This document shows positions 15,948-23,939 of a stretch of DNA of 64,000 bases, piece by piece. Within the stretch, counting starts at the first letter, position 1. Each line of letters starts with the position of its first letter. The stretch lies in assembly GCF_009806575.1 (NCBI RefSeq), contig NZ_CP047095.1, forward strand, positions 1,096,001 through 1,160,000, written 5' to 3'. The position numbers and the translations under genes were made by a program. Under the pieces are notes generated by a model. The model was given only the letters and a program-made list of their open reading frames with translations. It ran no database searches and was not told the origin of the DNA. The stretch is from Rossellomorea marisflavi. GTDB taxonomy: Bacteria; Bacillota; Bacilli; Bacillales; Bacillaceae_B.

Positions 15948-16565
15948 ATGTTAAATAGTACTGGGTTTGATCTATGGGCGGACCAATACGATGAAACGGT
16001 AAAAAAGAGTGAGGAAAGCAACCAGTACCCGTTTGCGGGGTACAGGGAAATTTTGAATGTGATTTATAAGGAAGCGATGGGGAAGGACAATGCTGAAATC
16101 CTCGACATCGGCTTTGGGACCGCGGTTCTCACAAGCAGGCTTTACGATCATGGTCACACGATCACCGGAATCGACTTTTCCAGGGAAATGATGGCGAAAG
16201 CCCGTGAGAAGATGCCGGCTGCGGAATTGATACAAGCGGACTTGCAGGAAGGGCTCCCTTCTGTCATCAAGCAGTCATCCTATGACGTCATCATCAGCAC
16301 CTACACGCTCCACCACCTTACGGATAAAAAGAAGACAGCGCTGATCAAGGAGTTGATGGGTCTGTTAAAGACCGGGGGCAAACTCCTGATCGGAGACATT
16401 TCGTTTCAAACGAGGGAAGACCTTGAGGCGTGTCGGAAGGACAATCGGGGACGTTGGGATGATGACGAGTTTTATTTTATAAGGAACGAATTAGAGTCGC
16501 ATGTCAATGGTTTGACCTATCAGCAAATTTCACATTGCGGGGGCGTGTACAAGATTCAGCGATAA
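15948..16565 (+). CDS. Class I SAM-dependent methyltransferase
   Basis: A 205-residue methyltransferase with motif I ILDIGFGTAVLTSRL near residues 47-61, motif II ITGIDFS, and a motif IV-like IISTYTLHHL. It resembles the YrrT-type small-molecule methyltransferase family in length and fold; no rRNA-binding domain is present. The frame is open from 15912, but ATG 15948 follows GGAGGG by five bases and is the better start. A short leader peptide and an RNA switch precede it, which suggests translational control. A strong terminator follows. Confidence 0.8.
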   Translation: MLNSTGFDLWADQYDETVKKSEESNQYPFAGYREILNVIYKEAMGKDNAEILDIGFGTAVLTSRLYDHGHTITGIDFSREMMAKAREKMPAAELIQADLQEGLPSVIKQSSYDVIISTYTLHHLTDKKKTALIKELMGLLKTGGKLLIGDISFQTREDLEACRKDNRGRWDDDEFYFIRNELESHVNGLTYQQISHCGGVYKIQR

Positions 16566-16570
16566 GAACG

Positions 16571-16602
16571 GAAGGCTGCCCGATTGGACAGCCTTCTTTT
16601 TT
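16571..16602 (+). terminator. Rho-independent terminator
   Basis: GAAGGCTG (16571-16578) pairs with CAGCCTTC (16589-16596), followed by TTTTTT. Confidence 0.9.
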
Positions 16603-17443
16603 ATATCGTGGATGGGAAGATGGTACCAGTCCTTCGAATCTTTGATGTCAAAAGCCAGCTCATCCATGTGATAAGAAAGAGATTCAGTACAAGAACTATG
16701 ATACTCCCTTCCAGTTTAGCAATACCGCCAGACTGAAGCGGGCTGCCACTGACAGTCCAGTTCCAGAGGGAAGGATAATCTTCAGCAAGTGATACGGTAC
16801 CCGTGACCAGGCCTCCTACCGCATTCCATATGAAGTGAGCAATGATAGGAGCAAGAAGATTTCCCGTATAAAGAAGTAGAAGGGAAACAAATATGCTCAT
16901 GGTCACAATATTGATGACAGGGATGATTCCAGCTTCAAAAGCGCCCCCGTGCATACCGGTGAACAGTAGGGTAGTGATGGCAATGGCGACTGGGGTATTC
17001 CCGTTTTTCCTGATGAGCTGGAAGAGGTACCCCCTGACGAACCATTCCTGCATGATGACGTTCACTAACACTGCAAGGAGCCAAACGGAGAATAGTGGGA
17101 TAGACTTCATGGACCCAGTTCGGAGGTTGTCCCCAATTCCCCATGCTAACAGGGCCACACCAATCCAGATTATCCCCAGGGACAAGCCCAGTCCGACGTC
17201 TCTGGCCGGAGAGCGGAAGAGATTAATGCGTAGCTTCTTTTTTTCCACCAATACAAGCATGACCATGCTCGCTAACAATGTGGCAAACAATGGTGTGAGT
17301 TCCCACCAAAGCCTCAATGTAGCATCGTATTCGCGTATGTAGGGTGGTTCTTCTACACCAGGTATGGAGCAAATCAATATGCCAACTACCCATAAACTGA
17401 AGAACAAAAGGGTTTTTAAAAAGGTGAAGAAAAATCGTCTCAA
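16601..17443 (-). CDS. CPBP family intramembrane metalloprotease
   Basis: A 280-residue polytopic membrane protein with about eight hydrophobic segments. It carries the CPBP/CAAX-protease motifs: QEWFVRG (motif 1, with Gln in place of the first Glu of EExxxR), FTGMH (FxxxH) and HFIWN (HxxxN). The missing first Glu may change activity, although the metal ligands Glu, His and His are retained. Relatives process prenylated proteins or confer bacteriocin self-immunity; no peptide gene is seen nearby. It converges on the methyltransferase and ends inside that gene's terminator. Confidence 0.8.
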   Translation of the reverse strand: MRRFFFTFLKTLLFFSLWVVGILICSIPGVEEPPYIREYDATLRLWWELTPLFATLLASMVMLVLVEKKKLRINLFRSPARDVGLGLSLGIIWIGVALLAWGIGDNLRTGSMKSIPLFSVWLLAVLVNVIMQEWFVRGYLFQLIRKNGNTPVAIAITTLLFTGMHGGAFEAGIIPVINIVTMSIFVSLLLLYTGNLLAPIIAHFIWNAVGGLVTGTVSLAEDYPSLWNWTVSGSPLQSGGIAKLEGSIIVLVLNLFLITWMSWLLTSKIRRTGTIFPSTI

Positions 17444-17518
17444 GTGAATTCACTCCTGTATTTATTATGTCACAATAATAGTATACGCTTTGAAACCAAG
17501 AGTGAAAAAAAAATTTCC

Positions 17519-18370
17519 TTATATTCTAATTATACCCTCTGAAATGATTGCACCAGTCCCTCCAACAAGCACCCGGGGCTTCGCAGGATCAGTCAGCCGC
17601 GTTGTAATGACCGATGGCCGTTGGAGGCTTTCACCCTGTAAACACCGGAACTCTTCGTCAAACTCCGTCAACACCCCATAGTAATAAAGATAGTATGTCA
17701 TCGCGCCACTCGCCGTCCCGGTGGCGGATTCTTCGTCAATTCCGTAAAGGGGGCTGAAATTCCGGCTGCAGGCAAGGGCGTCCGTTGTATCCAGTGTGAA
17801 CGCGTGAATGCCTTCCAAGCCATGCTTTTTTTGATAAGCTGCCAAAGCCTTCATGTCCGGTTTGATGGCGTCGAGTGCGTGCCTGCTTGTGATCGGAACC
17901 ATGAGATCCATCAGGCCGGTGCTCACGGCACGAGGCGGCAGGGATCCTCCTATGTAGGACGCTTCGATTCCAAGGAGCCCAGCCAGTTCCACCACATCTT
18001 CACAGAGATCCCCGAGCCTTGGTGGTGCCTGTTCCATCATGATGCGGCCGTTCGTTAAATGGACGGTGATGTCGCCCGCTCCGGTTTTCATGATGTACGA
18101 GCGGCCGTCTGCCACCAATTCCTTATCCAAAAGGACGGTGAACACAGCGATGGTGGCGTGCCCGCATAGGTCCACTTCAGCATTCGGCGTGAAGAACCGC
18201 ACGTGGAATGAAGAATCACTCATCCTTTCCACAAAAGCGGTCTCCGAATTTCCGAGTTCACGGGCAAATAGCTGCATGAAAGACTCGTCCATGGCGTCCA
18301 CCAGGACGACCCCGGCAGGATTCCCGCCGAACGGAACATCGGTAAAGGCATCCACAATAAAAAACTTCAT
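17519..18370 (-). CDS. PhzF family isomerase/epimerase-like protein
   Basis: A 283-residue PhzF-fold protein. It starts MKFFIVDAFTDVPFGGNPAG, has the catalytic-type Glu43 in NSETAFV, the DLCGHATIA motif at about 70, and EESATGTASGAMTYYL in the second half, the two copies of the diaminopimelate-epimerase-like fold. PhzF isomerises a phenazine precursor, but most family members have no known substrate and no phenazine genes are present. The second of two adjacent ATGs (18370) is better spaced from AGGAGG. Confidence 0.85.
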   Translation of the reverse strand: MKFFIVDAFTDVPFGGNPAGVVLVDAMDESFMQLFARELGNSETAFVERMSDSSFHVRFFTPNAEVDLCGHATIAVFTVLLDKELVADGRSYIMKTGAGDITVHLTNGRIMMEQAPPRLGDLCEDVVELAGLLGIEASYIGGSLPPRAVSTGLMDLMVPITSRHALDAIKPDMKALAAYQKKHGLEGIHAFTLDTTDALACSRNFSPLYGIDEESATGTASGAMTYYLYYYGVLTEFDEEFRCLQGESLQRPSVITTRLTDPAKPRVLVGGTGAIISEGIIRI

Positions 18371-18527
18371 CATTTTCCTCCTCAGACATTTTTCCTTATT
18401 GTATCAAATTTTTGAAACCTTCCTGTCCCGTCAGCGTAAATATAGGTGGAAACATGCAGTTCAAGGCAGGAAAACAGGCCTTCATGGCGAATGAAGAAAC
18501 ATACCCATTTACCAGGAGGATCAAAAC

Positions 18528-18908
18528 ATGATCAATCAAATCGGTCAAATCATGCTTTATGTGAACAATCAGGATCAGGCGAAGGCATTCTGGAGTGAGA
18601 AAGCAGGCTTCCACATCAAGTCGGAAGAGGATAACGGTCATATGCGCTGGGTGGAGATTGCACCGACAGCCGAGGCCGAGACGACGATGATCCTTCATGA
18701 TAAGGAGCTCATCGCCAAGATGTCACCGGAGCTCAACCTCGGAACGCCTTCGATCATGTTTTTCAGCGACCGATTTGACGAATTGTATGAGAAGCTTTCC
18801 TCAGGTGGCGTAACCGTCGGGGAAATCGTCCAGATGGGTCCGCAGCGTGTGTTCAATTTCGCTGATGATGAAGACAATTATTTTGCCGTTATGGATCATA
18901 AACAATAG
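18528..18908 (+). CDS. VOC family protein (glyoxalase-like)
   Basis: A 126-residue protein of the vicinal-oxygen-chelate superfamily with two beta-alpha-beta-beta-beta halves, typical starts (IGQIMLYVNNQDQAKAFWSEKAGF) and ending NFADDEDNYFAVMDH. The first metal-ligand position is not the usual His and the substrate is unknown; relatives include glyoxalases, dioxygenases and antibiotic-binding proteins. AGGAGG precedes ATG 18528. A weak hairpin separates it from the HAD gene. Confidence 0.85.
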   Translation: MINQIGQIMLYVNNQDQAKAFWSEKAGFHIKSEEDNGHMRWVEIAPTAEAETTMILHDKELIAKMSPELNLGTPSIMFFSDRFDELYEKLSSGGVTVGEIVQMGPQRVFNFADDEDNYFAVMDHKQ

Positions 18909-18916
18909 AGAAGATG

Positions 18917-18954
18917 ACAGGTTTTCAGACATGAGCTGAGGGCCTGTTTTTATG
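18917..18954 (+). terminator. Weak terminator-like hairpin
   Basis: ACAGG and CCTGT pair around a long loop and are followed by TTTTTAT. The stem is only five base pairs, so read-through into the HAD operon is likely. Confidence 0.4.
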
Positions 18955-18968
18955 AAGGAGGAACGAGT

Positions 18969-19598
18969 ATGGAGCGCGTCATATTCCTGGATGCAGGGGG
19001 CGTTTTATTCGATACAGTCAAAAAAGGGGATGACCGGGTTCATCACATTCTTGCAGAACGGGGATTCGAGCGGCAGGATGTGCAGGCGGCGATCGGGAAG
19101 GCGAAAATGCTGGAGCTTCCGTTCATCACGAACTGGGAAGAAGAGGAGCGCTATTTCAAACGCTACTACGAGGTCATTGCTGAAGAAATGGGGGCGGGCG
19201 AGCTCGCACCTGAACTCTTTTACTTCTGCCACTATGCCCGCCACTGCGAGATGTTCATGGAAGTGAAGGCGGTGCTTGAGAAGCTGAAAGCAAAGCATTA
19301 TCGACTCGCGGTCATCTCAAACGCCGTGCCTAGCATGGACTGGGTATTCGACCAGCTCGGATTGCGGAAATATTTCGAGCGGATCATCCTTTCTGCCACT
19401 GTGAATAAGGTCAAGCCGAGCGAAGCGATCTACCGCTACGCATTGGAGGAAATGAACGTCCGTCCCGAAGATGCCGTCTTCGTCGATGACCTTATCGAGA
19501 ATATTCAGGGGGCCGAGCGGATCGGCATGAAGGCCCTGCATCTTCGGCGGAAGAAGCAGGATCTATGGGAGCTCCTGAAGGAAGAAGGGTTGATATGA
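18969..19598 (+). CDS. HAD family hydrolase
   Basis: A 209-residue haloacid-dehalogenase-like hydrolase. The first motif is FLDAGGVLFD with nucleophile Asp8, the second is AVISNA, and the third/fourth are KPSEAIYRYALEE and FVDDLIENIQGAERIGM. A helical cap follows motif I, as in subfamily I phosphatases (YihX/epoxide hydrolase-like). It probably dephosphorylates a small metabolite. A GGAGG site precedes ATG 18969. Its stop overlaps the next ATG (ATGA), starting a three-gene coupled operon. Confidence 0.85.
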   Translation: MERVIFLDAGGVLFDTVKKGDDRVHHILAERGFERQDVQAAIGKAKMLELPFITNWEEEERYFKRYYEVIAEEMGAGELAPELFYFCHYARHCEMFMEVKAVLEKLKAKHYRLAVISNAVPSMDWVFDQLGLRKYFERIILSATVNKVKPSEAIYRYALEEMNVRPEDAVFVDDLIENIQGAERIGMKALHLRRKKQDLWELLKEEGLI

Positions 19599-20350
19599 AG
19601 GGACCCATCGCCACGGGTAAAACGGCGGAGATCTATCTGAATGATGCAGGATATGCGGTCAAGGTGTACAAGGAAGGCTTCCCTGGGGACGAAGCCCTGA
19701 AGGAAGCCGAAAAGCAGCGTTACATCCATTCCCTCGGCATCCCTGTGCCCGAGATCCTTGAACTCACGACCTTCAATGGAAGACAGGCCCTGGTCATGGA
19801 ATACATAGAGGGGGACACCCTCGGGGATCTCGCCATGAAGAACCGAACCCTTCTGGAGGACTATCTTGCCGTGTCAGTGGAGATCCAGATGATGATCCAT
19901 GAGAAAGAAGCGCCGGGACTTGAACCCATGAGAGATAAACTGACCAGGCAGATCGATGACGTCCCATCATTACCTTCAGAAGAGAAGATGGGCCTGTTGA
20001 AACAGGTAGATCAATTGTCGGGAACCAAGCTATGTCACGGTGACTTACATCTTTTTAACCTAGTGAAAACAAGGGACGGGATCCGGGTCCTTGATTGGGT
20101 CGATGCTAGTTCGGGGGACATCCGCGCAGATGTGTTTCGCACCTATCTCTTGTATGTCGGTGTCGATCAGGAACTCGCCGGGCAGTACCTTGCACTATAC
20201 TGCGAGAAGAGCGGGGTGGACCGAGATGAGGTGCTTCAGTGGCAAGCGGTGATTGCAGGGGCTAGGCTGTCGGAGAACGTTCCGGGTGAGGATGCGGAGC
20301 GGCTTCGGAAGATTGTACGGCAAGGAGTAAATGGGAGGAGAGACGAATGA
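19595..20350 (+). CDS. Aminoglycoside phosphotransferase-like kinase
   Basis: A 251-residue protein of the APH/choline-kinase fold. The catalytic loop is H148-G-D150-L-H-L-F-N155 and the metal-binding Asp is D167 in VLDWVDA; the N-terminal lobe has the AVKVY lysine near residue 23. This is a small-molecule kinase; nothing in it points to antibiotic resistance. The start at 19595 overlaps the HAD stop by four bases, and its own stop overlaps the racemase start by four bases, so the three genes are translated together. Confidence 0.8.
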   Translation: MKGPIATGKTAEIYLNDAGYAVKVYKEGFPGDEALKEAEKQRYIHSLGIPVPEILELTTFNGRQALVMEYIEGDTLGDLAMKNRTLLEDYLAVSVEIQMMIHEKEAPGLEPMRDKLTRQIDDVPSLPSEEKMGLLKQVDQLSGTKLCHGDLHLFNLVKTRDGIRVLDWVDASSGDIRADVFRTYLLYVGVDQELAGQYLALYCEKSGVDRDEVLQWQAVIAGARLSENVPGEDAERLRKIVRQGVNGRRDE

Positions 20351-21060
20351 AAACAATCGGCTTACTTGGCGGAATGAGCTGGGAGTCCTCCAGTGAATAT
20401 TACCGCCTCATCAACCAAGGCATCAATCGAAAGCTCGGTGGCCACCATTCGGCGAAAAGCATCATGGTGTCGGTGGATTTTGAAGAGGTCAAGCAATATC
20501 AGCATCATGGTGAGTGGGACAAGGCAACAGGGCTAATGATCGAGGGAGCACAGCAGATTGAACGCGGTGGCGCTGATTTCCTCCTGATCTGCACGAATAC
20601 GATGCACAAAATGGCCGATGACGTTCAGAAATCAATCAATATTCCGCTCATCCATATCGCCGATGCCACTGCCCAAACCATCAAGGATGCAGGGCTGACG
20701 AAAATCGGTCTTCTTGGCACGGCGTTTACGATGGAAGAAGAATTCTACAAAGGCCGCCTTTCATCCCGCCACGGCCTTGAAGTCGTTGTGCCAGACCAAG
20801 AGGATCGCCAGCTTGTGCACGACATTATATATCGGGAACTTTGCCTCGGGAAAATAGTAGCGGCATCCAAAAGGGTCTATCAGCAGGTCATCGAGAAGTT
20901 GATCGATAAGGGATGCCAAGGGGTGATCCTTGGCTGTACGGAGATTTCCCTATTGATCAAACAGGGGGATGTGGCTGTACCATTATTCGATACAACGGCA
21001 TTACACGCTGAAGCAGCCGTCACGTATGCCTTGGTAGATGAAGCGAAGAAAATCGGGTGA
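20347..21060 (+). CDS. Aspartate/glutamate racemase family protein
   Basis: A 237-residue racemase of the aspartate/hydantoin family. Both catalytic cysteines are present, C82 in ICTNTMHKMA and C197 in LGCTEI, so a two-base racemisation mechanism is possible. The N-terminus KTIGLLGGMSWESS is typical of YgeA/RacX-like broad-specificity amino-acid racemases, which can supply D-amino acids to the cell wall. It is the last gene of the HAD-APH-racemase operon. Confidence 0.9.
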   Translation: MKTIGLLGGMSWESSSEYYRLINQGINRKLGGHHSAKSIMVSVDFEEVKQYQHHGEWDKATGLMIEGAQQIERGGADFLLICTNTMHKMADDVQKSINIPLIHIADATAQTIKDAGLTKIGLLGTAFTMEEEFYKGRLSSRHGLEVVVPDQEDRQLVHDIIYRELCLGKIVAASKRVYQQVIEKLIDKGCQGVILGCTEISLLIKQGDVAVPLFDTTALHAEAAVTYALVDEAKKIG

Positions 21061-21070
21061 AACACATAAA

Positions 21071-21097
21071 AACCCTCTGCACCTGCAGAGGGTTCTT
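21071..21097. terminator. Bidirectional terminator
   Basis: AACCCTCTGCA pairs with TGCAGAGGGTT almost without loop, between the convergent racemase and aldehyde dehydrogenase genes. Confidence 0.85.
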
Positions 21098-21101
21098 ATC
21101 A

Positions 21102-22409
21102 TTATTTCGTTGAACGTTTCAACACGCTCTTGAAGTGAGTGAACGTATCGAAGCTTGCTTTCCCGTGATAGGCGCCCATTCCGCTATCGCCTACGCCTCC
21201 GAATGGAAGGTAGTGGGACGTCATGTGGTTGATCGTATCATTGATGGATCCACCACCGAAGGAAATCGTGCTCAGGATCTCATCCTGTACGGCTTCGTCA
21301 TCAGAGAATAGATAAAGAGCAAGTGGTTTCGGACGTTTCACGATCGGTTCGATGATTTCGTCCAGGCTGTCATACGTCATGACAGGCAGGATCGGTCCGA
21401 AGATTTCATCCTGCATCACGGAGTCATCCCATGAGATGTTATCAAGGATGGTCGGCTCGATGATCAGATTGTCACGGTCATGTTTTCCGCCGGTCACGAT
21501 GCTTCCGTTATCGAGGAAGCCGACAAGGCGGTCGAAGTGGCGCTCGCTCACTACATGCCCGAAGTTCGGGTTCTCGACGATGTTTTCACCATAAGAAGCC
21601 GTGATGACTTCTTTGAATTTGCTCATGAGTTCATCTTTTACGCTGCTGTGGACAAGAAGATAATCCGGTGCCACACAGGTTTGGCCGGCATTGGCAAATT
21701 TACCGCGTGCAATGCGCTGAGCTGCTTCATCAAGGTTGGCATCTTCGTGAACGATCGTCGGACTTTTACCGCCCAGTTCAAGTGTAGTCGGAGTCAGGTG
21801 CTTCGCTGCCGCTTCAGCCACGATTTTACCGACGCCGGTGCTGCCTGTGAAGAAGATGTAATCAAAGTCTTCTTTCAATAGGGCCGTGCTGGTTTCAACT
21901 TCGCCTTCCACAACATGAAGATACTCTTCAGGGAAGTTGTCGTTGATCAATGTAGAGAGAAGGGCAGATGTTTTCGGTGTAAGCTCGGAAGGCTTCAATA
22001 CGGCCGTATTCCCACCGGCAATGGCGCCAACAAGCGGTGTCACAGCAAGCTGGAATGGATAGTTCCAAGGTGCGATGACAAGTGCAGAACCATAAGGCTC
22101 AGGCTGGATGAAGCTTTTTGCTCCTTCGTGGGAAGCAGGTGTCGGCACTTCTTTTGTTGCTGCCCACTCTTCAAGATTCTCCACCATGAAGTCGATCTCA
22201 CCGATCACGAGGCCGACCTCGGCACGTTTTGCTTCAAGCTCGGATTTATTCAGATCCTGTTTCACAGCATCCAGGATATCCTGCTCGTGCTTCTGAACAA
22301 GTGATTTCAATGTATTTAATGTGTTAATACGGAAAGCAACACTTTTGGTTTCTCCCGTACGGAAATACGTACGTTGTTTTGATAAAAGATCTTGGTAGTT
22401 TTCCAACAT
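21102..22409 (-). CDS. Aldehyde dehydrogenase (fatty-aldehyde type)
   Basis: A 435-residue aldehyde dehydrogenase of the shorter class 3 type, lacking the N-terminal extension of longer family members. Catalytic residues are visible: N116 in APWNYPF, E211 in LELGGKSP and C245 in GQTCVAPDY, with the NAD-site FTGSTGVG at 187-194. It resembles YwdH/AldHs that oxidise medium- or long-chain aldehydes to acids. ATG 22409 lies five bases after AAAGGAG; the GTG at 22415 is too close. It is monocistronic. Confidence 0.9.
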   Translation of the reverse strand: MLENYQDLLSKQRTYFRTGETKSVAFRINTLNTLKSLVQKHEQDILDAVKQDLNKSELEAKRAEVGLVIGEIDFMVENLEEWAATKEVPTPASHEGAKSFIQPEPYGSALVIAPWNYPFQLAVTPLVGAIAGGNTAVLKPSELTPKTSALLSTLINDNFPEEYLHVVEGEVETSTALLKEDFDYIFFTGSTGVGKIVAEAAAKHLTPTTLELGGKSPTIVHEDANLDEAAQRIARGKFANAGQTCVAPDYLLVHSSVKDELMSKFKEVITASYGENIVENPNFGHVVSERHFDRLVGFLDNGSIVTGGKHDRDNLIIEPTILDNISWDDSVMQDEIFGPILPVMTYDSLDEIIEPIVKRPKPLALYLFSDDEAVQDEILSTISFGGGSINDTINHMTSHYLPFGGVGDSGMGAYHGKASFDTFTHFKSVLKRSTK

Positions 22410-22616
22410 GAACACTCCTTTGATTTGGCTACTCTATTGCTTTTCCCGTTTGGGACAAAAATAATCATGGGAACTATTTCTCGATTTTCCAATTGATTGT
22501 GCGCAATTAGTTGATATGTCAATTGATGACTAGGACTACTATAATACAGCCGTTTTTTGTTTGCAAGGGATGTGCTTGATTTGAAAATTTCTCATCGGGA
22601 CTGTGGAAAAACGTGA

Positions 22617-22650
22617 AACAAAAAAGACTTACAGATTTCGCTGTAAGCCT
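22617..22650 (-). terminator. Minus-strand terminator
   Basis: On the minus strand CTTACAG (22647-22641) pairs with CTGTAAG (22634-22628), then TCTTTTTTG follows. It ends transcripts from the broken methyltransferase side, about 200 bases past that gene. Confidence 0.75.
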
Positions 22651-22666
22651 GCCGAGGGTTCATTAG

Positions 22667-22777
22667 TCAATGTGGTGAGCTCTTTGAAAATTCCTCACAC
22701 CGGTTGATCCATAACACTTGATATCGTTTCGTTCGAAGAATTGATCCCGGTACAAGTCCAGACACATACAGGTGCAT
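22667..22777 (-). CDS. Possible 36-residue ORF or gene remnant
   Basis: Between the broken methyltransferase and the terminator, a minus-strand frame encodes 36 residues from ATG 22777 (MHLYVSGLVPGSILRTKRYQ, ending CEEFSKSSPH). The same frame continues upstream without a stop for about 24 more residues to the methyltransferase end, and the whole reads like real protein (aromatic and charged residues evenly mixed). No ribosome site is visible, so it may be a remnant of a larger gene. I see nothing else in 22410-22616 beyond promoter-like AT-rich sequence. Confidence 0.35.
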   Translation of the reverse strand: MHLYVSGLVPGSILRTKRYQVLWINRCEEFSKSSPH

Positions 22778-22844
22778 ATTAATCACATCATGATCATATA
22801 AACAGGGATAATTCTTATCCGGATTAATTCCATGTGAAATGTAT

Positions 22845-23590
22845 TCACATCTTCCTCGCCTTCACAATAAACGTGGAAGGCACCCATTCCGCCTTCTGAC
22901 TGGCGTACCAACGTTCCGGGTTGTCAGACGGAATGTCGGAAATCACTACGTCGTCAATTACGTGTTCAATCGTAAATCCACATTGTATGAGCGTATTGAT
23001 GTAGGTGGTCAGCTTCCGGTGGTGAATCACGACACTTTTATTCCACCCCTCATTGTACTCAGGTCCTTCCGTTACATACGATTTGGTCATGACGAACTCG
23101 CCGTCCCGGTACTGGAGGCGGTCGTGCATGGGATTCTCCCAGCTGAAGATGAACGTGCCGCCCGGCTTCAGGTACGAGTGGACATGGCTCAATGTTTTCT
23201 TCAGATCATACGTCCAGCCCAGGGCGTATATGGAATAGACCACGTCGAAGTAGTTTGACGGAAGCCCGGGATTCTCCTCCATGGGGGATTCGAACAACTT
23301 CACTGTTGCATTCTGTTCCCGAAGTACTCCAGTCGCCGCTTCGATCTGCTTCGTGGTCAAGTCGAGGCCCCACAGCTCACCGGCCCCTGATTCCCCATAT
23401 ACGCCAGGGAATGTCCACTACCGCACCCGATATCGAGTACGGTTTTTCCGTTTACATCTCCAAACAGGTGTAGCTCATCTTCACTCGGGGCATTCGGCCC
23501 GAACTCCGGGAGGGCCGTCCGTCCGAAAAAGCGCTCGGCCGATTGCTCCCAGCTTGTCTTATTCATCGTCAAAATATCTACAGATTTCAT
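22845..23590 (-). pseudogene. SAM-dependent methyltransferase, frameshifted
   Basis: Two overlapping frames together make one class I methyltransferase of about 247 residues. The 5' part (77 codons from 23590) holds motif I VLDIGCGSGHSLAYMG and then ends at a false stop; the 3' part (to 22845) continues with TTKQIEAATG, YSIYALGWTYD and LKPGGTFIFSW. The switch falls at a run of four G on the minus strand (plus CCCC at 23384-23387): a fifth G would restore GAGELWGLDLTTKQ, a normal motif II. The gene is therefore inactivated by a one-base deletion, unless this is a homopolymer sequence error. Confidence 0.8.
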
Positions 23591-23644
23591 CTCAACACAT
23601 CCTTCCCCGTACTACTTCTACAAACTGGTGAACATTTCCTGTAA

Positions 23645-23679
23645 ATAAAAAAACTGAACCTCCCTATAGGAAATTCAGT
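23645..23679 (-). terminator. Minus-strand terminator
   Basis: On the minus strand ACTGAA pairs with TTCAGT, with an inner TTCC/GGAG stem, followed by seven T. It directly follows the small membrane-protein gene. Confidence 0.85.
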
Positions 23680-23681
23680 CG

Positions 23682-23864
23682 TCAATTCATGAAGCTGCCG
23701 ATCAAGATGAATAAAGCCCCGAGAACAAACGCTCCGATGATGAAGATACCAATCCACCGTATGGGTTTAGGGAGGCTTCCATTCCCTGGGTCTGTACTTA
23801 TTGGTGATCCTTCGATTTTACTCATGTGATCGGTTACATCGTTGAAGGGTTCTTTATCTGGCAT
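23682..23864 (-). CDS. Small single-pass membrane protein
   Basis: A 60-residue protein: about 33 polar, acidic residues (MPDKEPFNDVTDHMSKIEG at the start), then the hydrophobic segment WIGIFIIGAFVLGALFILIG at the C-terminus. This is the layout of a tail-anchored protein facing the cytoplasm. No family is recognised. ATG 23864 is eight bases after AAGGAG; the ATG six bases earlier is too close. It has its own terminator. Confidence 0.6.
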   Translation of the reverse strand: MPDKEPFNDVTDHMSKIEGSPISTDPGNGSLPKPIRWIGIFIIGAFVLGALFILIGSFMN

Positions 23865-23939
23865 GTTCATCACTCCTTGGGGGTATCGTACCACACACTA
23901 TTATTTATGGTAAAATTCATATAAAAAAGGTGTGAGCGC

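Noticed and set aside
15800-15950. S-box (SAM) riboswitch before the methyltransferase
   Set aside because: No kink-turn or four-way junction features; the leader is too short and instead shows the leader ORF with alternative hairpins.
19595-20350. Aminoglycoside resistance gene
   Set aside because: Only the general APH fold and the catalytic motifs are shared; it lies in a HAD/racemase operon and shows no subtype signature.
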